A DNA stretch of 17,860 nt from Isotricha intestinalis (Eukaryota; Ciliophora; Litostomatea; Vestibuliferida; Isotrichidae), in contig JAJJLU010004137.1 of the NCBI GenBank assembly GCA_023807065.1, positions 1-17,860 on the forward strand, written 5' to 3'. Within the stretch, counting starts at the first letter, position 1; every line of letters starts with the position of its first letter. The position numbers were made by a program, and so were the translations under genes. Positions 8,016 to 15,944 of the stretch are shown piece by piece. Below the pieces are notes generated by a model that saw only the letters and a list, made by a program, of their open reading frames with translations, searched no databases and was not told the DNA's origin.

Positions 8016-10100
8016 TTATAATTTATAATTAATACAATGACAATCTCTTTTATCATCAAAATCATTGAAATAAGTATCACATGATCTTTCCAAACCATTA
8101 ATTTTTGTAAATAAATTTTGACCTTTATTCTTATCTCCGATTTCATAATCACCGATTAAATAATTTAAAGTAAAAAATATATCATAAGGAGTAATTAATT
8201 TTTGTTGATTATAATATAAATCATCAAAATATTTTTCAAAAATTTTATCAGGAAAGAAAATAAATAAACTTCCCAAAGTTTTTTCAATAAAATAATCTTC
8301 ACTTTTAATTAAATTATGTAAGCTTACCATATTATTTCCATGATCTGAAACAATGAAAATAATAGAATCATCTTGATAATAATTATCAATAAAAAATTGG
8401 ATAAATTTTATTAATTTTAAATCCATATATTTAATTAATTCTAAACTACTTTCATGAGCTTCTTGAAATCCTAATCTTAGAAATTTTTTTTCATTTTTAT
8501 AAGCTTTTAAAAATTCATAACCATAATCAAAAACATAATCATTAACTTCTTTTCCATATAAACATCTTTTTAACATTGAAAAAGGCCCTCTTAAAGGATT
8601 AAAATATTCTTTTGGATAATTATAATTTGGATCACAGAATAAAGCTTGATTTTCATGATCAAATTTAGCCCAATTAACATCATTTTCATAATATTTTCCT
8701 AAATCATATAATTCTAAAGAACATAAATCAATACTTTGAGCTGTTATAAAACCATTTTCTTTATAATATTCTATTATATTTTTTATATCTTTTGATTTTT
8801 GTGAATTTGATTTTCCATAAAACATTGGAATTACATTTTTTTGTGTAATTGCTTTAAAATTATGATATTTTAAAAATTGGAATGATGTTATTTTTTTCTT
8901 TTTTTTTTTTGTATTTTTTCCCATTAAATAATTTTCTATTAAATTAGAAGTTAATGGTAATTTCCTTTTAAAATGATTTCTTGATATTGAATCAATATAT
9001 AATATTAATATATTTTTGATTGTTGATTTACTTTTTTTGGACATTTCTCTTCTCTCTTTAATTAATGTTTCATTTGGAGTTATTTTCATTATAATTTTCC
9101 CAATATTCTTTTTATCAAATTTTAAAATAATTTCAGGATTTTCACTATAAAAGGTAGCATCTTTATTTTTAGGATCATAAATTGATTTCAAAATATTATT
9201 TTGTAAAAAATCTGGATTTTGATTATATCCAAAAGGAAATTTTATTGTATTAGGAAAAGCAAATTCAGTTAAATTTTCTAAATTTTTTGGAAGAAACGAT
9301 AAAAGAATCTTTTTTTCTTTTCTTGAAGCTTTACATTTTAATCCTGTAATTATATTAACATTAAAAAAACCATCAAATAAATTTATATAACACTTATTAG
9401 GCTTTTTAATATAACATTTATCTTCTTTTACATTGTTTTCTATTTTAATATTATTTAATCCAATCTCCCATTCTTTACATCCTTTATTTGTTTGATAAAA
9501 ATAATAAAAAAAAGGAAAAATTAAAATGATAATACAAAAATATTTTAATTTATTATTTTTTTCTTTAATTGATTTTATCAATAAAAATATAATTTCAATC
9601 TCAAAAGTAATAAAAGGAAATAAAAGAATATAAGCCATTGTATTATATGAACCATGTTCATCTAAATCACTTCCTTTATTTACAATGAACATAATTAGAT
9701 AAGTTATGAGTTCAATAATTAAATAAAATCTAAATACTACATTATTGATTGATAATATTGTAATTATAGAAGTGAATAAAACTGAAAGAAATAAATAAAA
9801 ACCTAATCTATGAAAAAATCTCATTGCTTTTGGTCCTTCTAAACATCTTTCTCTAGATCCTTGACATCCTTCTAAACTTAATAAATAAAATTTTATTGAA
9901 TAAAAAAAAAGAATTATTATTAAGAAATTCAGATATATTTTATTTTTTTGTTTTTTTAAAAATTTTATTATTTTTGAAAATTTACTTTCTTTTTCTTTTG
10001 TTTTTTTATTATGGATTTTTTTAAGTGATTCTTCTTCATTATTTTCTTGAAAATCTTTTGGAATTTTTGTGTAATTGTTGGTGTCGATTTTCATTTCCAA
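8016..10100 (-). CDS. Five-helix membrane protein with DUF229/sulfatase-like domain (694 aa)
   Basis: Probable member of the alkaline-phosphatase superfamily, DUF229 branch, joined to an N-terminal membrane module. Residues 1-50 are hydrophilic and Lys-rich. Five hydrophobic segments follow (about 54-74, 98-117, 120-141, 154-177, 187-203), with a Cys-bearing loop after the first (C79, C86). Cys-containing residues 208-260 lead to the catalytic-type domain at about 360-660. Motifs: LYIDSISR (367-374) matches the DUF229 DS-x-SR metal/nucleophile site; NVIPMFYGK (422-430) fits the following conserved segment; FQEAHES (545-551); and SDHGNN (585-590) supplies the Asp-His metal ligands. C674, C687 and C689 close the protein. 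It probably hydrolyses or transfers a sulfate or phosphate ester on the lumenal or extracellular side; the substrate is unknown. A Lys run (398-403), coded by a 12-A tract, is in frame. The start ATG has a second Met at codon 3. Distinct from GPI phosphoethanolamine transferases, which have many C-terminal helices. Confidence 0.88.
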   Translation of the reverse strand: MEMKIDTNNYTKIPKDFQENNEEESLKKIHNKKTKEKESKFSKIIKFLKKQKNKIYLNFLIIILFFYSIKFYLLSLEGCQGSRERCLEGPKAMRFFHRLGFYLFLSVLFTSIITILSINNVVFRFYLIIELITYLIMFIVNKGSDLDEHGSYNTMAYILLFPFITFEIEIIFLLIKSIKEKNNKLKYFCIIILIFPFFYYFYQTNKGCKEWEIGLNNIKIENNVKEDKCYIKKPNKCYINLFDGFFNVNIITGLKCKASRKEKKILLSFLPKNLENLTEFAFPNTIKFPFGYNQNPDFLQNNILKSIYDPKNKDATFYSENPEIILKFDKKNIGKIIMKITPNETLIKERREMSKKSKSTIKNILILYIDSISRNHFKRKLPLTSNLIENYLMGKNTKKKKKKITSFQFLKYHNFKAITQKNVIPMFYGKSNSQKSKDIKNIIEYYKENGFITAQSIDLCSLELYDLGKYYENDVNWAKFDHENQALFCDPNYNYPKEYFNPLRGPFSMLKRCLYGKEVNDYVFDYGYEFLKAYKNEKKFLRLGFQEAHESSLELIKYMDLKLIKFIQFFIDNYYQDDSIIFIVSDHGNNMVSLHNLIKSEDYFIEKTLGSLFIFFPDKIFEKYFDDLYYNQQKLITPYDIFFTLNYLIGDYEIGDKNKGQNLFTKINGLERSCDTYFNDFDDKRDCHCINYKL

Positions 10101-10250
10101 ATTAATTTTTAAAAAAAATTAGAATATATTTAATTTATATAAATGATATATATTTTTATATAAAAAAAATTAATTTATCATTTAAATTATAATAAAAATA
10201 CTCAATTATTTTTTATAATTAAATAAAAAGATTTAATCTTTAATATAATA

Positions 10251-10286
10251 TTTTTCTTCTTTATATCTAATGAAAAGAAGGAAAAA
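10251..10286. repeat. Inverted repeat, first of an adjacent pair
   Basis: TTTTTCTTCTTT (10251-10262) is mirrored by AAAAGAAGGAAAAA (10273-10286), with one bulged base and a loop of about ten bases. The arms are a pyrimidine run and its purine complement. Only seven bases separate it from the next inverted repeat. Confidence 0.4.
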
Positions 10287-10293
10287 ATATGAC

Positions 10294-10328
10294 CTTATTT
10301 ATTGAATATTCATATTCAATAAAATAAG
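10294..10328. repeat. Imperfect palindrome, second of an adjacent pair
   Basis: CTTATTT-ATTGAATAT (10294-10309) and ATATTCAAT-AAAATAAG (10312-10328) pair over 16 bp with one bulged base and only a two-base centre (TC). It could extrude as a cruciform or bind a dimeric protein; its place between divergent genes suits an operator or insulator-like site, but this is inference. Confidence 0.5.
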
Positions 10329-10847
10329 AATATCATTTATCTGAACAATAAAAGAATTTATTTAATATTCTCAATTTTGAGTTTCAAAAAAGAAAAAAAG
10401 AGCAAAAATAATCAAATTAATATATTCAAAATCACATTTAAATTAAATAAAACCTATTAAGTAAAATAATTATTATTTCTTTTTTTAAATCATTTTTTCA
10501 ATTTCTTTCAATTAATTTATAATTTAAATTTATTAATTATTATTTAATTAAATGTTTATTAAAAAGAAGAACATTTAATCATGATTTCTAGAAAACTTTA
10601 TTTGATAAAAAAAATATTATTCCTTGAATAATTTTTCATTGTCTTTTTGAAAATATAATAGAAATTTATTTGTTTTATTCTATAAATATTCATTGAAATT
10701 GATGACATATAAATGACATAAACCAAATATTAATCTTAAATAATATAATATATTTATATAATTAGAAATATTAAATGAAATAGAAAGATTTTAAAAAAGT
10801 GTAAAATCATATAATAAAAAATAATATTATAAACCTAAAAATTATAG

Positions 10848-11028
10848 GAAAAAAACCAAAAAATAAGGAATATTTCCATTAAAAACTACATTAAAATCCA
10901 ATAAAACAAAAAAATATAAAAAAAACACTCAAAAAACAAATCTATTAAAGAAAAAAAAAATATGGAAAAAAAAAAAATATATAAAAAGATATATAAACAG
11001 ATAAAGAAATAAAAAAACATAAAAAAAA
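10848..11028 (+). promoter_or_regulatory. A-rich leader and possible TATA box of the aminotransferase gene
   Basis: For about 180 bases before the ATG the plus strand is almost wholly A with sparse C, G and T, ending in a nine-A run directly before ATG. A TATATAAA word at 10990-10997 lies some 30 bases upstream of the start. The strand asymmetry is stronger and longer than before any other gene here, which fits a highly expressed gene. Whether transcription starts within or upstream of this tract cannot be read from sequence. Confidence 0.35.
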
Positions 11029-12240
11029 ATGTCAGAATCATTATTTAAAGATATTCAAGAAGCACCTCCAGATGCAATATTTGGAGCAAACAGAGCATTT
11101 CAATTAGATCCAGCAGAAAAAAAGGTAAATTTGACAATAGGAGTCTACCGTGATGAAAATGGTGAAAATCACAAATTTAGGTGTATAAAAGAAGCAGTAA
11201 AAAAATATCAAGAAATGAATGTAGATCATGAATATTTACCAATGGCAGGATATCAAAAATTTATTGACCATGCAATAGAATTCTCATATTCAAAAGAATC
11301 AACTGCATTAAAAGAAAAAAGAATAGCAGCAATACAATCAATAAGTGGAACTGGAGCAATAAGAATAGGAATGAAATTTTTAAGTGATTTTTATACTCTT
11401 TCAAAAGAAATTTATGTTCCTAATCCAACATGGGGAAATCATCTTGCTATTGCAAAAGGAGCTGGTTTAATTCCTAAATATTATAAATATTATAGTGAAG
11501 AAAAGAAGGGAGTTGATTTCGATAATTTAAAAAAAGAATTTGAAAATATACCAAATCATTCTATTATTGTTTTCCATGCTTGTGCTCATAATCCAACAGG
11601 ATGTGATCTAAGTCATGATGAATGGAAAGAAATGTTAGAAATTGTAAGAAATAAAAAATTTGTCACTCTCTTTGATATGGCATATCAAGGTTTCGCAACA
11701 GGAGATCCAGAATATGATGCATATGCACCTCGTTTATTTGCTGAATCAGGATTACCAATGTTTTTATGTCAATCTTTTGCTAAGAATTTAGGATTATATG
11801 GTGAAAGAGTTGGTTGTTTAAGTATTGTAACAGCAAGTGAGAAAGAAGCCATTGCAGTTAAAAGTCAATTAGCTAATATTGGAAGAAGAGAATATTCAAA
11901 TCCTCCTAAATTTGGTGCTTATTTAGCTGATATTGTTATGAGTGATGAACAAATGACTAAAGACTGGAAAGAAGAATTAAAAAGTATGGCTGATAGAATT
12001 AAAAATATGAGAATGAAATTAATTAATAAATTAAAGGAACTTGGTTCTACTAAAGATTGGGATTTCATTGGAAAACAAAATGGAATGTTCTCTTATACTG
12101 GATTAACTAAGGAACAAGTCAAAGAATTAAGAGAAAAATTCCATGTTTATTTACTTGACAGTGGAAGAGCTAATGTTGCTGGAATCAATGAAGGTAATGT
12201 TGATTATGTTGCTCAAGCTATTTATGAAGTTACTAAGTAA
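11029..12240 (+). CDS. AAT: Aspartate aminotransferase, cytosolic type
   Basis: Pyridoxal-phosphate enzyme that interconverts aspartate + 2-oxoglutarate and oxaloacetate + glutamate, linking amino-acid and central carbon metabolism. At 403 residues it is full length for class I aspartate aminotransferases. The active site is intact: SGTGA (107-111) binds the cofactor phosphate, W135 stacks on the ring, N188 in HNPTG and D216/Y219 in FDMAYQGF contact the cofactor, K252 in SFAKNLGLYGERVG forms the Schiff base, R260 binds phosphate, and R380 in DSGRANVAG binds the substrate carboxylate. It starts MSESLF and the usual catalytic domain begins within about ten residues, so there is no room for a mitochondrial or hydrogenosomal presequence and a cytosolic location is likely. 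The leader is exceptionally A-rich, and the coding region has more G and C than its neighbours, both suggesting strong expression. It is divergent from the DUF229-like gene and convergent with the membrane-glycoprotein gene. Very secure. Confidence 0.98.
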   Translation: MSESLFKDIQEAPPDAIFGANRAFQLDPAEKKVNLTIGVYRDENGENHKFRCIKEAVKKYQEMNVDHEYLPMAGYQKFIDHAIEFSYSKESTALKEKRIAAIQSISGTGAIRIGMKFLSDFYTLSKEIYVPNPTWGNHLAIAKGAGLIPKYYKYYSEEKKGVDFDNLKKEFENIPNHSIIVFHACAHNPTGCDLSHDEWKEMLEIVRNKKFVTLFDMAYQGFATGDPEYDAYAPRLFAESGLPMFLCQSFAKNLGLYGERVGCLSIVTASEKEAIAVKSQLANIGRREYSNPPKFGAYLADIVMSDEQMTKDWKEELKSMADRIKNMRMKLINKLKELGSTKDWDFIGKQNGMFSYTGLTKEQVKELREKFHVYLLDSGRANVAGINEGNVDYVAQAIYEVTK

Positions 12241-12611
12241 GTTTTTAACATTTTTTTCATCAAAAAGAATTTTTAATTGGTTTAGATTATTTTTAATTTA
12301 TTATAGTTATTTGAAAAATCTCAATTATAATTATATTTGAAAAAATAAAATTAATTGAATTTTGTTAAATAAAAAATATATATATGATATCTTATAATCA
12401 ATCAATTATATAAATTTTATTTAATTCATTTAGAAATTATTGATTTGTTTTAGAAATTTATTAAAAACTAAATGATTTAAACAAAACAAAAATTATTAAA
12501 TATTTAATAATTTTATTTTTGAATTTTATGTATTGTATGAAAATATTTTCCATAATTAATCAAGTTTTCAAGGTCAAATAAAATTTAAATATTCTAACAA
12601 TTCAAAAAGAA
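12241..12611. other. Spacer between convergent genes
   Basis: These 371 bases lie between the 3' ends of the aminotransferase (plus) and cysteine-rich membrane protein (minus) genes. They contain AATAAA words (for example 12344-12349), a short TA repeat near 12377-12385 and a perfect 26-bp palindrome at 12489-12514. A 65-codon frame over 12143-12340 is mostly an out-of-frame reading of the aminotransferase and was not accepted. Confidence 0.5.
12489..12514. repeat. Perfect 26-bp A+T palindrome
   Basis: Thirteen bases (12489-12501) are followed directly by their reverse complement (12502-12514), centred on AAATATTT with no loop and no mismatch. All bases are A or T. It sits about 100 bases from the 3' end of the minus-strand membrane-protein gene and 250 from that of the aminotransferase, so a role in 3'-end formation from either side, cruciform extrusion or chance are possible. 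Confidence 0.65.
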
Positions 12612-13925
12612 TTAAAACAATTCTCCCATTGTTTGAGGATAACAAAGGTTTAGACAATAAATACCAATTAAAATTCCAAGGAAAAGTTTACTGATCCAAA
12701 TATGCCAATACATTTTCCAGAAACTGTCAAAAGTGATTTTATCAAAGCATTCATTTCCTCTAAAAGTTTGATACCAAGAACCTTTAATAAACAATACAAT
12801 TTCTGCAATTATTGTTAAAAGCGCTATTATTCCAGAAAAAAATTTATGGACACCCTCTGTATCATCTTGCCATTCATCTATAATAGAACAAATTACACAA
12901 AATATTGCTAAAAAACCTCCAAAAACACAAGATATTATACATAATACTTGAACTGCTGTTATTTTTTTATCTAATAGATCTTCAATTGAAACTTCTCCAT
13001 AACATTCTTTTTTTAATCCAAAATAATTTGTATAATATAATTTAACTTCACTTGAATCTGTGATATTTAAATAATTATATTTAGTAATATTATTCTCTTT
13101 TAATAAATCTTTGTAATTATAAGAATGATTATCTAAAGGAGAAAATCTATAATCATATAATTCTCCTGCTATTGAAGTGTTACAAGTGGAACTTCCTTTC
13201 ATTCTATTAAATTCAAATTCATTTTCAGAAAATCTTCCTTCATCATATGATGCACAAATTCCATTTTTATCTTGACTAATCTCAATTTGAACTATAATAG
13301 ATCCATTTGTTTTATTATTACTATAATATATTCCATATTCATTATCTATTTTTATATAATTAACTCCTGGAGGAATTTCATCATCTTTTTTTAAAATTTG
13401 TAAATAATTTAAAGGTTGTCCTTCAAAATTTTTAGAACAAAAATTATTTCCTTCAGAATCCATTTTTCCTTTTGAATTACAAGTATTATCATCAAGAATT
13501 TTTTTTCGGATAAAACTTGTTAGGTTATTAACCATTTTTCCAACACAAATTGTTGTACCTCTCCACTTAGTAATATTCATTTTCTTTTGTTCAATTACTG
13601 TTTTACAATTACTTTTTCCTTGTTCTTCTTCACAAACATCAGAATATACTTTACCTTTATATTTATTTGAAGTTGAATTAGAACAATTACAATAATCACT
13701 ATAACCATAAAAAACTGAATTAATTAATGGTTCTGTGCCTTTTGGACATTCATTATCATTTGTTACTTGAATACTATTTATTGGATTTAAATACCAATTA
13801 AAATGATATTTATCTAAATATTCAGGATTATATTTTAGGAAGCAACAAGTTAAAATTAATAACACAAATCCTGCGACTGTACTTATTGTTAAAATTATTC
13901 CCATTATTAACTCACAGTCACACAT
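12612..13925 (-). CDS. Cysteine-rich four-helix membrane glycoprotein (437 aa), family unknown
   Basis: I do not recognise the family. The architecture is clear: a short N-terminus (MCDCEL), helix 1 at about 8-30, a large hydrophilic ectodomain at about 31-320, then three helices near 323-348, 361-382 and 407-426 and a short tail. The ectodomain has eleven cysteines (C60, C79, C81, C98, C107, C127, C149, C163, C224, C248, C308), enough for several disulfides, and about eight N-glycosylation sequons (N83, N117, N134, N204, N207, N249, N279, N287), so it should face lumen or exterior. C393 lies in the loop between helices 3 and 4. A surface receptor, adhesin or cell-surface scaffold is plausible; there is no enzyme motif, pore signature or repeat. 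It is too long in its ectodomain for a tetraspanin and lacks the CCG motif. The start is the first ATG after a nine-base A run on the coding strand. It follows the small WD40 gene at only 117 bases on the same strand. Confidence 0.88.
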   Translation of the reverse strand: MCDCELIMGIILTISTVAGFVLLILTCCFLKYNPEYLDKYHFNWYLNPINSIQVTNDNECPKGTEPLINSVFYGYSDYCNCSNSTSNKYKGKVYSDVCEEEQGKSNCKTVIEQKKMNITKWRGTTICVGKMVNNLTSFIRKKILDDNTCNSKGKMDSEGNNFCSKNFEGQPLNYLQILKKDDEIPPGVNYIKIDNEYGIYYSNNKTNGSIIVQIEISQDKNGICASYDEGRFSENEFEFNRMKGSSTCNTSIAGELYDYRFSPLDNHSYNYKDLLKENNITKYNYLNITDSSEVKLYYTNYFGLKKECYGEVSIEDLLDKKITAVQVLCIISCVFGGFLAIFCVICSIIDEWQDDTEGVHKFFSGIIALLTIIAEIVLFIKGSWYQTFRGNECFDKITFDSFWKMYWHIWISKLFLGILIGIYCLNLCYPQTMGELF

Positions 13926-14042
13926 TTTTTTTTGGATATTTATTTATTTTACTTTTTTAATCAAGAAATTTAATATTTAATTATTATTCTCTTTTATTTA
14001 AATCTTTATATTTAAATTATATCATTTAAATTTAATATTTTT
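13926..14042 (-). promoter_or_regulatory. Short 117-bp spacer between two minus-strand genes
   Basis: This is the shortest gap between intact genes here, and must hold the 3' end of the WD40 gene and the whole promoter of the membrane-protein gene if they are transcribed separately. It is nearly all A and T, with an A-rich coding-strand leader just before the ATG at 13925. No specific motif stands out. Confidence 0.3.
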
Positions 14043-14957
14043 TTAAAATTCTTCATCTCCTTTTCCCCAAAAATTTATACTTTCATCCCAAGAACAAGTT
14101 AAAATAACATTATTTTTTATTTGAATTATAGAAGAAACATCTTTATGTAAATCTAATTCAGAGATTTTTTCTCCAGTTTCATAATTCCATTGTGATATTT
14201 TTTTTCCAGAATTAGAACATATTATGCTATTATCACATAATAAATAAATACACCAATAATAATCAATATTTTCTTCTAAAATTTTTTCAATTTGATAATT
14301 ATCAACATTTAAAATAATAATTTTTTGGAAAGTTCCAATTGCAATTAAATTATTATTTAGTTTTTCTAAAGAATTATTTCCGGAAACACATAATTCTAAT
14401 TGGTAAATAATTTCCTGTCTCTGAATATGAAAAAAATAAAATTTTTTTTCTTTAAATTCAGAACCAAAACATACTCTATTATTTGAAATATTAATAATAT
14501 CCCAAATATTATCATTAACAATATTAATTATTAAAATACATTGTTTATTTATTTCATTCCATACTCTTAAAGTTCTATCTTCAGAAGTTGAAATAAAATT
14601 TCCGTTTTTATTTTCTAATTCAATTACTTTATGAATTTCACCTTTATGACCATAAAAAGTTATTTCACAATTAAATATTTCTTCTTCTGTATTATAAGAC
14701 CATATTTTTATTGTTTGATCTCTTGAACCTGAAATTATTCTTTTTCTTGATATTTGAGAAATTGAATATACTAAACTTGTATGTCCTATTAAAGTTAAAA
14801 GACATTGAAATGTTATTTGAGAAAAAATTTTTATAGTCTTATCTTGAGATGATGATGCAAATTTATCGTCAGGAAGAGTTATTAATGAAAATATTTTATT
14901 TTCATCTTCATATTGTTCATTTATTAAAACTAAATTAGAAATATTAATTTTTTCCAT
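14043..14957 (-). CDS. Minimal WD40 beta-propeller protein (304 aa)
   Basis: The protein consists almost only of a WD40 propeller of about seven blades. Clear blades end in SSQDKTIKIF (36-45), GSRDQTIKIW (77-86), TSEDRTLRVW (124-133), SGKKISQW (250-257) and CSWDESINFW (288-297); GH dipeptides at 58-59 and 103-104 mark blade starts. The fifth and sixth blades are degenerate. The first strand (residues 1-20) probably closes the ring. No extra domain, signal peptide or membrane helix is present, so it should be a cytosolic or nuclear interaction platform; propellers this small act as subunits of complexes rather than as enzymes. Blade sequences resemble those of the larger WD40 protein at 3922-5508 in style, but not enough to claim recent duplication. 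It lies upstream of the membrane glycoprotein gene with a 117-base gap. The partner is unknown; the fold is secure. Confidence 0.92.
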   Translation of the reverse strand: MEKINISNLVLINEQYEDENKIFSLITLPDDKFASSSQDKTIKIFSQITFQCLLTLIGHTSLVYSISQISRKRIISGSRDQTIKIWSYNTEEEIFNCEITFYGHKGEIHKVIELENKNGNFISTSEDRTLRVWNEINKQCILIINIVNDNIWDIINISNNRVCFGSEFKEKKFYFFHIQRQEIIYQLELCVSGNNSLEKLNNNLIAIGTFQKIIILNVDNYQIEKILEENIDYYWCIYLLCDNSIICSNSGKKISQWNYETGEKISELDLHKDVSSIIQIKNNVILTCSWDESINFWGKGDEEF

Positions 14958-15944
14958 TTGAAAGATTAAATTTTTTTTGAATATAAATTATTTCAAATTT
15001 TGCTTTTTATTATCAAGGTTTAAAGAGAATTATTTGAGTTATTTAAAAGTATTATTTATTAAACATTAATAAATATATATAATCGCCAGTATATTTATTT
15101 AAGATTTATCAATTAAATGATATTTTCTTATTTAAATATTTTAACTATTGATAATTAATATTTCTTTTAATCCTAAATTACTATGAATTAAATAAATAAA
15201 ATTAACATAATATTATTCTTAATATAATGAATATAATACTTTAATAAGCATATTTTAAATAATTTGATTTAACTTTTTTAATTCTTTGATGTTGAAAAAA
15301 TACAATGATTTCTTTAATTACTTTCATTAATTCATTTTCTCCTATTTCTAAATTTATCGAATTTTTATTCAATTTTAATTTCTTTGAATTTTTAAATATA
15401 AAAAATATATTTATATTTCTAAAAAATTCTAATTAATATTTAAAAAAATAATATTTAAATACTATAAATAAATTTTATTGAATTCTTAGAGAAAGAAATT
15501 GATAATTTTTTAAATAATTCATGATATTTTTTCAAATTTTTTATAAATTCTTTGAAAGACAATATTTTTGAGAAATGTTTAAATATTTTTGTTGAATATT
15601 TATAAATTTCCTAACATCTTCCCTTTTTAATTAAATTCAAATTCTAATTATTAAATTATCGTTTCAATATTTTTGTAAATCAAATTCAAATAACAATTCA
15701 ATTCAATAATACTGAATATAAACATTAAAAAGCATAAAAATGATAATATTTTAACACAAACATTATTAAATAAAAAATGAATCAATTAAAAAACATTAGA
15801 ATTTTATTAAATAAGATTGTTTGAAATATGTTAGAAATTTTTTATCTGTAAATTCTTTTAAAATCAACAATCAATCATATTTAGATTAAACATTTTTTTA
15901 ATTAATGAACTTATAATACATTCTAATAAATTAAAAATATTTAA
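14958..15944. other. Divergent promoter region, otherwise empty
   Basis: These 987 bases separate the divergent small WD40 (minus) and nucleotidase (plus) genes and must contain both promoters. I see only A+T-rich sequence with short palindromes such as ATAATATTAT. No open frame, tRNA or repeat-element ends were found. Isolated G/C words (ATCGCCAG near 15082, ACATCTTCCC near 15613) are not parts of a recognisable RNA gene. Confidence 0.5.

Larger units (their letters stand above)
10101..11028. other. Divergent promoter region of DUF229-like and aminotransferase genes
   Basis: These 928 bases lie between two divergently transcribed genes and must hold both promoters. Near the middle are two adjacent inverted repeats (10251-10286 and 10294-10328). 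The last 180 bases before the aminotransferase ATG are overwhelmingly A on the plus strand, consistent with a long A-rich leader, with a TATATAAA word at 10990-10997. No open frame, tRNA or mobile element is visible. Confidence 0.5.

Noticed and set aside
7967..8152. Minus-strand 61-codon frame over the end of the DUF229-like gene
   Set aside because: It mostly overlaps the conserved C-terminal Cys region of the real frame and ends in low-complexity sequence.
12143..12340. 65-codon plus-strand frame at the aminotransferase end
   Set aside because: The first half is an out-of-frame reading of the conserved substrate-binding region; the rest is A+T spacer.
3922..14957. The two WD40 genes as a recent duplication
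   Set aside because: Shared words are the general WD40 consensus; N-terminal regions, lengths and degenerate blades differ.
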